Of a DNA stretch of 64,000 bases, positions 47,023 to 57,100 are shown in pieces. The stretch's first letter is position 1. Every line of letters starts with the position of its first letter. Below the pieces are notes generated by a model, which was not told where the DNA came from, ran no database searches, and saw nothing but the letters and a program-made list of their open reading frames with translations. This DNA comes from Owenia fusiformis (Eukaryota > Annelida > Polychaeta > Sabellida > Oweniidae), in contig CAIIXF020000011.1 in the NCBI GenBank assembly GCA_903813345.2, forward strand, positions 4,426,571-4,490,570, written 5' to 3'. The translations under genes and the position numbers were made by a program.

Positions 47023-47153
47023 TCTTTTTTTCCCGGGAAATTTTATTATACCTGTGATTAGCATTCGGAAGGGCAGGTGAAAAAAGGGGTATGATATTTC
47101 TACTTACCAGTATCCACCAAATCGATTTTTGTAAGAAAAAAAACTAATAATTT

Positions 47154-47167
47154 ACCGAATTAGCACT
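47154..47167 (-). repeat. Right terminal inverted repeat of the Kolobok-like element
   Basis: ACCGAATTAGCACT, the exact inverse of 36789-36802, followed by TTAA (47168-47171). Confidence 0.85.
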
Positions 47168-47171
47168 TTAA

Positions 47172-47683
47172 TGTAAAAGGTCCCCAGTGCACAGCAACAA
47201 GCCTGAACTACTGGGAAAGAGGGGAGATGTCAACATGGAAGCCTGACAGTCTCCCCAGGGTATTTCAACACAAAGGGACTTCCTAGGGGGGTACACGGGC
47301 CAACCAGGAAGGTTCCTTTCAATTTCAAAATGAGTTGTAAACCATAAAGATCAATTTTTAAATTATATTCTATTCAAATTCTATCACTGGTTAGTGTTAA
47401 ATTATACATCTGCTTCATATGGGCTTATTAGCCTTTTGCTGATAATTGACATAGACATAGAATATACTTTTCCATATATTTTTGCACAATGGTCTCCTGA
47501 TTTCTTATTCTTGGGGTTCTACTGATGCAATAAAACCACTTGCTATCTATTGCAAGACTTATGCCTGGCACAACTGTCACCATGTTATTAGGTGTTTTTA
47601 AGTTTCGCAAGGATCCTGCCATGACTGTGGTATTGTTATCGTGAAAGCCTGGTATAACCATGACATAGAGGTTCTTATATGAG
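47172..47683. repeat. Dispersed repeat sequence
   Basis: CATATATTTTTGCACAATGG and AAGACTTATGCCTGGCACAA...GATCCTGCCATGACTGTGG recur at 51890-51990, 50690-50780 (inverted) and about 53485-53510. The stretch 47555-47605 is the uninterrupted version of the site where the 50790-53475 element inserted. No gene. Confidence 0.6.
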
Positions 47684-47802
47684 TACCTGTGCAAGATCGT
47701 CCATTCTTGATGAGCTTTGATAATTCTTCTTTATCGAGTCGCAAACGTGATAAAGAAACGTTATCAAAGCGAGTCAAGAATGGACGATATTGCACAGGTA
47801 CG
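47684..47802. mobile_element. Hairpin MITE, about 119 bp
   Basis: GTACCTGTGCAAGATCGTCC...ATTCTTGATGAGCTTTGATAA is mirrored by TTATCAAAGCGAGTCAAGAAT...GGACGATATTGCACAGGTAC. No coding; the ORFs across it are artefacts. Confidence 0.8.
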
Positions 47803-48128
47803 AATACAAGAAAGATTTTCTCATATGACTCTGTATAATGCTTTATTTTCACGTTTTCATAACAAAACTGGGTGCAAAATAGCTTCAGATTAATGGAACT
47901 TCATCTTTCAATTGTTATGACGTCATAACAATATTGTAGAAAATACATGGATACACGAGGCAACAAAGCTCCATTGTTATGACGTCACAGCTTAGTTTTG
48001 TAGAATGAGCATGGATACTCTTAGCAACGGTGTATTTGTTGCTATGTTGTTGATGTTTATAGACCAGTGATGTCACAAGTAAATCTCATCTTACACGTGT
48101 GACTTTTTAGGATGAAAGATGGCAATAG

Positions 48129-49137
48129 GTGGAATTACACCTACGATGTAAAAGCGCTTTTTAAAATCCTATCGGGTTTCGACCCGCCTTTAGAGTCAGG
48201 TGTAATCACAATCGCGGATTTAGAAAAGCGCTTTTGTAATCCTCCCAGACCCCTAGTCATTAAAAACCGCTTTCACACCCAAAGGCGGTTTAACGTGTAG
48301 GTGTAATACCGATTGGTTTTCAAGGCGCTTTAACTCGATTTTACACTGAACGAAAACTATATTTGCGCATGAGCATCAAGCATGTTATTGATTTCCGGTG
48401 TGGAGGAAACTTCAAAAAACAAAATTCAAATATTGTGCAAAACTCAATCAAATCACCAAAATGTCGAAACAAAGTAGAATTTATTGGGACCACGTCAATA
48501 CTGAGCGTATGCTTTCGATTTGGGCTGACAAAAAGATCCAGGCCATGATGAACGGCACGTTAAAAAATGCGATTGCGTATGACCTGATCTCGCAGGAAAT
48601 GAAAGTAAGCCTAAGCTTAAGTTAGGATAAATAATTTCTCAAAGATCTTTGTCTTGTTCACATCGTTCGTTCCTGTCCCATATTACCAAGGATGCCAAAC
48701 AGCCCCAACAAAAGTACCATCTTCATTTTACTGGATCTCTCTTGGATCTCTCCTAACGACCGAGCTTCTCTCTTTGCGCGCTTGTGCATTGTTTTCCATG
48801 CTTTCTTTAGCACATATTTGTTAACGCCAGAGGTAGATTGAATACGATTTAAGAAAAAAAGGAACATACAGTATCGGATCATTTTGAATCTCCAGAGATG
48901 GCGCTACGGTTGAAAGTGTATATCTAAATAGCAGATTTTGATGCAAATGCGATGGTTGATGGCAAATTTTTGTCTTAAATCAGTCTAAAGGCGCTTTAGA
49001 AAAATCAAGTATAATCACGAAAAGTTGTCTTCAAGGCGCTTTTAAAATTCTGGTGTTATCAGGATTGTGGTTTTCTAGCTTACGTTACCCAAAACGCCTT
49101 GAAAACGCCTTTAGCCATGAAATAGGTGTAATTCCAC
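48129..49137. mobile_element. PIF/Harbinger-like element remnant, 1,009 bp
   Basis: GTGGAATTACACCTA at 48129-48143 is exactly inverted at 49123-49137. Flanking triplets TAG and TAA are compatible with the TWA-type 3-bp target of Harbinger elements. Subterminal words AAGGCGCTTT/AAAGCGCCTT recur on both sides. It contains a Myb/SANT-like exon (48461-48604) but no complete transposase, so it is non-autonomous. Confidence 0.7.
48461..48604 (+). pseudogene. Myb/SANT-like DNA-binding domain exon of a Harbinger-type element
   Basis: ACCAAAATGTCG starts a 48-codon frame with the pattern Y-W-D.....E-R-M-L-S-I-W-A-D-K-K-I-Q and then N-A-I-A-Y-D-L-I-S-Q-E-M-K. It ends AAA|GTAAGC, a good donor. This is the trihelix/Myb-like first helix pair typical of the accessory protein that Harbinger elements encode beside their transposase. 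No second exon is recognised, so it is treated as a fragment. Confidence 0.55.
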
Positions 49138-49223
49138 TAAATATCTTGCATGGGGTAAAGATGGCTGTATCTTGGTTATTCATATGAGAAAGTGCTATAC
49201 TATATTGCAAGGTGTGTCATGAC

Positions 49224-49669
49224 TAGTGGTGCAACTCGCAAGAAAAATGCTACTCGAGTAAAAAGTGTGAAAATGCCACTGTAATCGAGTACCACTCGCA
49301 AAAATGAGGGAAAAATTTAAAAAAATAAAAAACTCACCTAGTCGACTGTTTGAAGACCAAATAGATACAATTTCTTCGTTTCTTCTATATGCAATTGATG
49401 TTATATATAGTTTGTATCAATTTAGTGAGAATAAATGTAGTTATTCATGCCATAATTGTGTTTGTTTGTTTGTTTTTAAATATTTTCATTTTGTTTCTGG
49501 AATCGATACTTTGTTTCGTTCAGTGCATCCAAAAATGATCATTCCCGGGGTATGAGATCGTTGTTTGGGAATTCAATGCCTACTCGAGTTTGAAAAACGT
49601 ACTCGAGTAACTATCTTGGACAGGTTCAACGAGTGAGTGGCGAGTACTGGCATTCGAGTTGCACCACTA
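49224..49669. mobile_element. hAT-type MITE, 446 bp, with 8-bp target duplication
   Basis: Ends TAGTGGTGCAACTCG and inverted CGAGTTGCACCACTA. GTCATGAC is duplicated directly outside (49216-49223 and 49670-49677). 8-bp duplications and TAGTG-type ends are hAT features. The inside has repeated CTCGAGTA words and no transposase. Confidence 0.85.
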
Positions 49670-49677
49670 GTCATGAC

Positions 49678-49830
49678 CCTGGTAATGTTAAAGCCTGATA
49701 TGACTGTGACAATGCTATATTATATTGCAAGGCCTGTCATGACCGTGGTAATGTTAAAGCCTTAAATGACAGTGGCAATGGTTGTAAGGCCTGTCATGAC
49801 CGTGGTAATGTTAAAGCCTGATATGACTCT
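49678..49830. repeat. Short tandem repeat, about 70-bp unit
   Basis: GGCCTGTCATGACCGTGGTA followed by ATGTTAAAGCCTGATATGAC occurs about three times, partly also left of the hAT MITE (49195-49223), which inserted into this array. Confidence 0.65.
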
Positions 49831-50780
49831 TGAATGAGATAAGAATTATAGTTTGTGGAAATGAATTATGAGTTAAGGTGCCATGGAAGTTAACAGGAAA
49901 TGACAAAACAAAAAATGCCAAAGCCATGCTGGATTTTTAAAAATTTTTGAACCAAGATAACAGAGTTCTGTTTGGACCTCTGGTCAGTTTAACTAGTTCC
50001 ACATATCATTTACACGACTGGGAACACAATGGAAATGGTCAGAATGACCATAAACATGATGAAATAACCTTTTCAGCCCTCTGAAAATGTGACTGAAAAA
50101 TAGCTAAAAGAAGATGCTCAGGAAAGGTCAATGAACAGAATCTTTTGATTTTTTCAGAAAATGTGTCCAATATATTGCTTAAAATGATGCAATCATTGAA
50201 ATTTTAAAAAATTGTCTGATACAATAACAGCTGTAGTAAAAAGGAAAATAAATCAATTTTCAAATCAGTTCTTTTTTTTAGATTCCAGCCATTTTAGGTC
50301 TCGCGATATCTCATGACTTTCGAAAGTAAAAATTTGCTACAAAATAACTCGTGTTAGCTTAATATGAATAGTCACGTGATCTTTCAGCGGTAATACCCAT
50401 GCGCATAAAAAGTACAATGCGCATGTGCACGCATGCGCAAAAAGTTAAAAATGGTGCGTGCCAGTTCTGGAATTTCTCCACTTTAACTGCAATTACACAA
50501 CAAGTAGGACTTATTGTCACCATGCGTCATGAAAAGGGCAAGTTACATTCAATTATCTTCTTAAATACCGTTTCTTATTCCAGCGCGCCTACTGGAAGTT
50601 GGAGAAAACCACTTCACAAGACGGTATATTTTAACGCTTCGTCAGCTGGCTTTTGAGCCAGCTGTGTTCAGTAAAGCAAGGCAATATAATATAGCATTGT
50701 CACGGTTATACCAGGCTATCACGATAACACTACAACAGTCATGGCAGGATCCTTGCGAAACTTAAAAACACTAATAACAT
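49831..50780. other. Gene-free sequence
   Basis: No recognised gene. 50690-50780 is an inverted member of the dispersed repeat at 47560-47670. Confidence 0.4.
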
Positions 50781-50789
50781 GTGACGGTT
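50781..50789. repeat. 9-bp target-site duplication GTGACGGTT, left
   Basis: Repeated at 53476-53484 right outside the element. The empty site in a related repeat (47555-47605, antisense) reads GTGACAGTT once. Confidence 0.85.
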
Positions 50790-51202
50790 TAACCAAACCC
50801 GTCTGGCCCAGTTATCTACTCTCGATATCGTAGATCTGGGCCAGACAATGTCCAATGCAAAAAAGGGGGGATTTACTCAGGAAAAAACATGTCGCTGAAT
50901 CATCACTTATTATTCATTCCATATTAGCAACTCCAACCAAAACATGGGGCTACATGTAAACCCAAGTATTTATTTGAAATAAAGAGTACATAACTTACAC
51001 ATAAATGTGGTGTTTTGTTTGTTATTTTGATGTTGAAATGGGCACAACATTTCGTCAATATTTCGTCAGTTCTCCGCACCGAACAAAGTCACGTGATGTG
51101 ACGTAACACGAGTGTGACGCGATAATTTTTAAACTTTCATGGAACGAAAATTCATTTCCCGGGAATCAATACATTCCAAATATTACGATTTGTTCAGCAG
51201 AT

Positions 51203-51457
51203 TTGTTATCAAAACGTAGATTACTTTATAAAACAGACGTATCTGTGTTGTATTTAGACTGGAAAGAAATATGGTGGACATTAAATACGATTTTTCAATT
51301 TGTTGAACTGATCAAATGTAGTACTGAACGAAATATGCAGCCGAGACTTCTCGATATTCTACGAGATTACGAACAGATTGCAGAAGAATTTCTCTTTTTG
51401 CTGCGTTTAATCGTTTCGTTCTTATTTATTAGCCGTCATCCAGCGATGGAAACCTAA
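51203..51457 (+). other. Unrecognised 84-codon open frame inside the element
   Basis: Reads YLDWKEIWWTLNTIFQF, then DILRDYEQIAEEFLFLLRL, with Trp and amphipathic spacing more protein-like than neighbouring ORFs. It has no recognised family. It may be a piece of the element's lost protein. Confidence 0.2.
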
Positions 51458-51602
51458 TATATACAAAGTTTGATACAAGGAACAAACACGTAAGTGACTT
51501 TTATGATGTTTATTCTTACTCGAGTCTCTAGCTTACAGCTAGACGTAACTTCATTGATTTCGTATGAACTCTAGAAAAGGTGCTACACGCACCTACACGC
51601 AC

Positions 51603-51999
51603 CTAGAGTCCATTTCACTGCTTCATTTCGTCAGTAGAACGGCAAAAATAAGAAATTGGGAAACCATTGTGCAATAATATATGGAAAAGTATATTCATAA
51701 TGTACATGAATGACATTTGTATATTTCAGATTTTTTAGTTTTTTGTGCAATAAGCCTGTGCCGTCTTGTAATTTGAAGAATTTCAGCCATGTTAATCTTA
51801 TTGAAAATAACATGGCAGAGAAACATCCAAATATAAGAGGCCACACACTTTATAAGCCAAACTAGAAGCAATCCAAGATATACAAATGTCATTCATGTAC
51901 ATAATGAATATACTTTTCCATATATTATTGCACAATGGTCTCCAAATTTCTTATATTTGCCGTTCTACTGACGAAATGAAGCAGTGAAATGGACTCTAG
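51603..51999. mobile_element. Foldback element, 397 bp
   Basis: CTAGAGTCCATTTCACTGCT...GTACATGAATGACATTTGTA is mirrored by TACAAATGTCATTCATGTAC...AGCAGTGAAATGGACTCTAG. The arms are about 125 bp with an about 150-bp loop. Nested in the 50790-53475 element. Confidence 0.8.
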
Positions 52000-52787
52000 T
52001 ACTCATTTTTTATAAATTTTATAAATATTTTTAAGAATATTAATTATATTTAGGATGAAGCGTTGCTTGTCTGGATTTAGATATTTCAAAATTTCATTTC
52101 GGAGTTTGACACATGGTGACATTTTCTCGCTGTAGCTAAAAATGGCTTCCGGTTCTGGACGTGAATAAAATGGAGGAAACTTTGAAATTATTCTCGCTTA
52201 AAGAAATCAAATATAACAATAGATTCAGACAGGGATGTGAGCTGATGTTCTTCAAATCGTATACATAAAGGTATATTTCATATTATTATGCCATATTTAC
52301 TGTGCGTGTTACACAATGGTTTACAATATTCATAGTACCAAGGCAGCTCAATCTTCTACTCAAAGCCGGAATATAGAGAAGGCTTTGGACCGAAGTTAGA
52401 CGGTGAACACCGCCTCTAATGCGTTGGATTGTCGTAAGGACTTGCATTAGAGGCGGTGTTTATCCTTGTAAATTCATGCCAATATAAGTTTTTCTTGATT
52501 ATTTTTGACGGTTCACTTTATTTTAATCTTCTGCTTAGAATATCTGCGTCATTTACAGAGAAATATAAACAAATGGATACATTGATGATTTATACAAAAA
52601 ATTACCATAGCTTTGTGGTTGTAGAAGGTTGAATTGTGCTAATTTTGTAGCAAAATCGCCGTTTGTCGCTACTGTTCACAAAATCTTTATGGCGGCTTCT
52701 ATTCTCACGAGATTTGACGAGAGTAGCCATTGAATATTGCTGCCATCTATTTAACTATACAGAGTTTATATCATTCATTCGACCATC

Positions 52788-52950
52788 ATGTATTCGATGG
52801 AAGAAATCAATGATCTCTATTCGCATAACATAAAACCAAAGTTTGGATTTGATTTGAAGCCAGAACAGTTACAAGACGTGATAACAAACATATTGAATCA
52901 AGAATCCACTATAGCAGTTTTACCAACTGGTTATTGGAAAACATTACAAC
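52788..52950 (+). pseudogene. Broken helicase N-terminal fragment (RecQ/SF2-like)
   Basis: Reads MYSMEEINDLYSHNIKPKFG, then LKPEQLQDVITNIL, then ESTIAVLPTGYWKT. KP.Q...I followed by a Walker-A P-TG-GK-T/S is the Q-motif/motif I layout of SF2 helicases. The Walker glycine is replaced by Trp (GYWKT) and similarity ends after about 54 residues at a CACGTGATCA-rich junction. Non-functional remnant, possibly cargo of the 50790-53475 element or a captured host gene piece. Confidence 0.55.
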
Positions 52951-53484
52951 ACGTGATCATCAAATTACGTCACGTCACGTGATCATCACACTGATTTATG
53001 CAACGCATGCGCACTTGAAATTAGGTCAGCGAAAATGTCAAGAAGACCGGTCAGAAATGCAATTTCGTCTTATCTGCAACGATTACACATAATTACTGTA
53101 ATAAAGCGAGGCATTTATGGGTTCATTTTGAAGATTTTTGGTCCCGCTATCCAGTGGTGAAAGAATTTTCAAGATTGAGGTAAGATCTTGGGAGAAAAGT
53201 CAAAAACATCAGATCCGGACTTTTCAGCATTTCTTAAATTTGATAAATTTACATTGCACGTTATGCACCCCTGGGGCCAACACGATCCTCAGAGACCCAG
53301 AGGGTGAATGAATGCACCTAGACCGAAGTAAGTTTATTCATTTATCAGCACGTATTATATATTGAAAAACCAGTGTGTTTTTTCCGGAGTAAATACCCCA
53401 TTTTTTGCATTGGACATTGTCTGGCCTAGATCTACGAGGTCAGGAGTAGATAACTGGGCCAGACGGGTTTGGTTAGTGACGGTT

Positions 53485-54150
53485 GTGCCAGGCATAAGTC
53501 TTGCAACAGATAGGGTCTGAATAAAACAGTGAAAATCCAATGATCTCTAGATATGATGAAATGAATGATGAAACATATTTTCCCACATAAATCATAACGA
53601 TAAAGAAATGTTATTATTTGGCCTACCTGGGTTTTCTTCCTTGAACTCTGAACAGGTTTCTGGAATGCATTTTGGCCGAGTGGTGCTTCATTTTTGTCTT
53701 CGACTCCTGTGAGATACTTCCAAACATCTATAACGATGATGATGATGAACTCACTCTTCGTGATCTGCTGGCATAACATCCATAAGTGTGATGATGGGGA
53801 CGATTTGCGTTTTTTCATTTTTCAATTTGAATTTCTGAGCTGACCGTTTTTTTCTCGGATAAATCATCGATTGGCGTTTTCCTCCAAATCTGGCGGCGAC
53901 TGCATATTTCACATTGGGTCTCCCTTTGAAAATTACATCTCTATTACTCATGACCAATCTTATGTACGTAAATATTAATAAAAATGGCTAGAGTCGAAGA
54001 TATCTATAAAAAAGGTGGGAGAATTTTAAATAACGCCTTTAGAATTTTAAAAATGGCCGTTTTGAGGATTCCCGGATGTTAAAACTTCGTTCAGTGATTT
54101 ATCCCGGGAATTTCTATTTCCTGCGGACCCGGCTATTTCCACCTTATTAT
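53485..54150. other. Gene-free flank before the satellite; one unrecognised minus-strand frame
   Basis: A minus-strand frame at 53957-53751 begins with S-N-R-D-V-I-F-K-G-R-P and is basic (YPRKKRSAQKFKLK). It could be an exon of an unknown nuclear protein, but no family, acceptor or partner exon is established. Confidence 0.3.
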
Positions 54151-54159
54151 ACGATGATT

Positions 54160-57100
54160 GTTCTTAATATGTCAAAGAAGTCAGAGAAGCAATTTACATA
54201 AAAGTGCCGAGTTGAATAGATTCCCATAGGAACATTATAGTACGGTTCAATATTGTGACTGTGAACTGGGTCAATATTGTTTGAGGTGTCTAGGAACATA
54301 AATGGGACATGGGTCACTCTTGTATGAGCTAATTTTATCCCGTTTTGGAGGCATAGTGACCTTATAGTACGGATCAATCTTGTGTGAGCAGGGCCAATCT
54401 TGTGTGAACCCGTGCAGTCTCATGTTACAGGCATAGGAGCATTATAGAACGGATCAATATTGTGTGAACTGGGTCAATATTATGTGAGGTGCCCAGGAAC
54501 ATTACAGTACGAGGGCCAATCTTGTGTGAGATAGTCCAATAGTATGTGAGAGGCATAAGAACATTGTAGCATTGGTCAATATCGTGTGAGATGTGTCAAT
54601 ATTGTGTATTGTGCCCAGAAACATTAGAGTACGGGTCACTATTGTGAGTTTTAATTCAATCCCGTGTTGCTGGCATACTGGGGACCTTATAGTACTGGTC
54701 AATCTTGTGTGAAAAGGGTCAATCTTATGTGAGATAGTCCAATAGTATTTGAGAGGCATAAGAACATTGTAGTATTGGTCAATATCGTGTGAGATGTGTC
54801 AATATTGTGTATTGTGCCCAGAAACATTAGAGTACGGGTCACTATTGTGAGTTTTAATTCAATCCCGTGTTGCTGGCATACTGGGGACCTTATAGTACTG
54901 GTCAATCTTGTGTGAAAAGGGTCAATCTTATGTGAGATAGTCCAATAGTATTTGAGAGGCATAAGAACATTGTAGTATTGGTCAATATCGTGTGAGACTG
55001 TCAATATTGTGTATTGTGCCCAGAAACATTAGAGTACGGGACACTATTGTGAGATTTAATTCAATCCCGTGTTGCTGGCATAGGGACCTTATAGTACTGG
55101 TCAATCTTGTGTGAGAAGGGTCAATCTTGTGTGAACCCGTTCAGTCTCATGTGAGAGGCATAGGAGCATTATAGAACGGATCAATATTGTGTGAACTGGG
55201 TCAATATTGTTTGAGGTGCCTAGGAACATTACAGTACGGGTCACTATTGTATGAGCTAATTCTATCCCGTTTTGGAGGCATAGTGACCATATGGTACGGG
55301 TAAATCTTGTGTGAGCAGGGCCAATCTTGTGTGAGATAGTCCAATAGTATGTGAGAGGCATATAAAACATTGTAGTACGGGCCAATATCGTGTGAGATGG
55401 GTCAATATTGTGTATTTTGCCCAGAAACATTAGAGTACGGGTCACTATTGTGAGATTTAATTCAATCCCGTGTTGCTGGCATGGGGACCTTATAGTACTG
55501 GTCAATCTTGTGTGAGACGGATCAATCTTGTGTGAACCCGGCAGTCTCATGTTACAGGCATAGGAGTATTATAGAACGGATCAATATTGTGTGAACTGGG
55601 TCAATATTATGTGAGGTGACCAGGAACATTACAGTGCGAGTTACTCTTGTATGAGCTAATTCCATCCCGTTTTGGAGGCATAGACCTTATAGTATGGGTC
55701 AATCTTGTGTGAGCAGGGCCAATCTTGTGTGAGATAGTCAAATAGTATATGAGAGGCATGAGAACATTGTAGCATTGCTCAATATCGTGTGAGATGTGTC
55801 AATAGTGTGTATTGTGCCCAGAAACATTAGAGTACGGGTCATTTTTGTGAAGATTTAATTCAATCCCGTGTTGCTGCCATAGGGACCTTATAGTACTGGT
55901 CAATCTTGTGTGAGAAGGGTCAATCTTGTGTGAGACAGTCCGATAGTATCTGAGAGGCATAAGAACATTGTAGTATTGGTCAATATCGTGTGAGATGTGT
56001 CAATATTGTGTATTGTGCCCAGAAACATTAGAGTACGGGTCACTTTTGTGAGATTTAATTCAATCCCGTGTTGGTGGCATAGGGACCTTATAGTACTGGT
56101 CAATCTTGTGTGAGACGGGTCAATCTTGTGTGAACCCTCGCAGTCTCATGTTACAGGCATGGGAGCATTATAGAACGGATCAATATTGTGTGAACTGGGT
56201 CAATATTATGTGAGGTGACCAGGAACATTACAGTGCGAGTTACTCTTGTATGAGCTAATTCTATCCCGTTTTGGAGGCATAGTGACCTTATAGTATGTGT
56301 CAATCTTGTATAAGCAGGGCCAATCTTGTGTGAGATAGTCAAATAGTATGTGAGAGGCATGAGAACATTGTAGTATTGGTCAATATCGTGTGAGATGTGT
56401 CAATATTGTGTATTGTGCCCAGAAACATTAGAGTACGGGCCACTATTGTGAGATTTAATTCAATCCCGTGTTGCTGGCATAGGGACCTTATAGTACTGGT
56501 CAATCTTGTGTGAGAAGGGTCAATCTTGTGTGATATTGTCCAATAGTATCTGAGAGGCATAAGAACATTGTAGTATTGGTCAATATCGTGTGAGATGTGT
56601 CAATATTGTGTATTGTGCCCAGAAACATTAGAGTACGGGCCACTATTGTGAGATTTAACTCAATCCCGTGTTGCTGGCATAGGGACCTTACAGTATGTGT
56701 CAATCTTGTGTGAGAAGGGTCAATCTTGTGTGAGATAGTCCAATAGTATCTGAGAGGCATAAGAACATTGTAGTATTGGTCAATATCGTATGAGATGTGT
56801 CAATATTGTGTATTGTGCCCAGAAACATTAGAGTACGGGCCACTATTGTGAGATTTAATTCAATCCCGTGTTGCTGGCATATGGACCTTATGGTACTCGT
56901 CAATCTTGTGTGAGAAGGGTCAATCTTGTGTGAGATAGTCCAATAGTATCTGAGAGGCATAAGAACATTGTAGTATTGGTCAATATCGTGTGAGATGTGT
57001 CAATATTGTGTATTGTGCCCAGAAACATTAGAGTACGGGTCACTTTTGTGAGATTTAATTCAATCCCGTGTTGGTGGCATAGGGACCTTATAGTACTGGT

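Larger units (their letters stand above)
36789..47167. mobile_element. Two-gene Kolobok-like DNA transposon, 10,379 bp
   Basis: The left terminus AGTGCTAATTCGGT (36789-36802) is exactly inverted at 47154-47167, and TTAA lies directly outside each end. Inside are two intact convergent genes: a P2X7-type domain gene reading in from the left end and a 12-exon THAP/DDE-like transposase gene reading in from the right end. TTAA duplication, purine-purine (AG) termini and a THAP-containing transposase are known features of the Kolobok superfamily; that family label is my inference, since no search was possible. Smaller elements are nested in it (39071-39533, 39866-40125, 43899-44160). Intact frames in both genes argue for recent activity or selection. 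Confidence 0.85.
50790..53475. mobile_element. 2.69-kb DNA transposon with about 100-bp inverted repeats and 9-bp target duplication
   Basis: Ends TAACCAAACCCGTCTGGCCC (left) and its inverse (right). Similarity extends about 100 bp (50790-50889 with 53375-53475) through GTCCAATGCAAAAAA. Each terminal repeat contains its own palindrome (GTCTGGCCCAG...CTGGGCCAGAC on the left). Inside are a 397-bp palindrome (51603-51999) and a broken helicase fragment. Superfamilies with 8-9-bp duplications (Mutator, hAT, P, Merlin, KDZ) are all possible; no transposase was recognised. Confidence 0.85.

Noticed and set aside
47598-47852. 84-codon ORF on the minus strand
   Set aside because: Crosses both arms of a hairpin MITE; no domain.
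53432-53957. Possible gene on the minus strand left of the satellite
   Set aside because: A basic frame with a plausible start exists but overlaps other frames, lacks recognisable homology and partly lies in the inverted repeat of the 50790-53475 element; reported only as an unrecognised frame.
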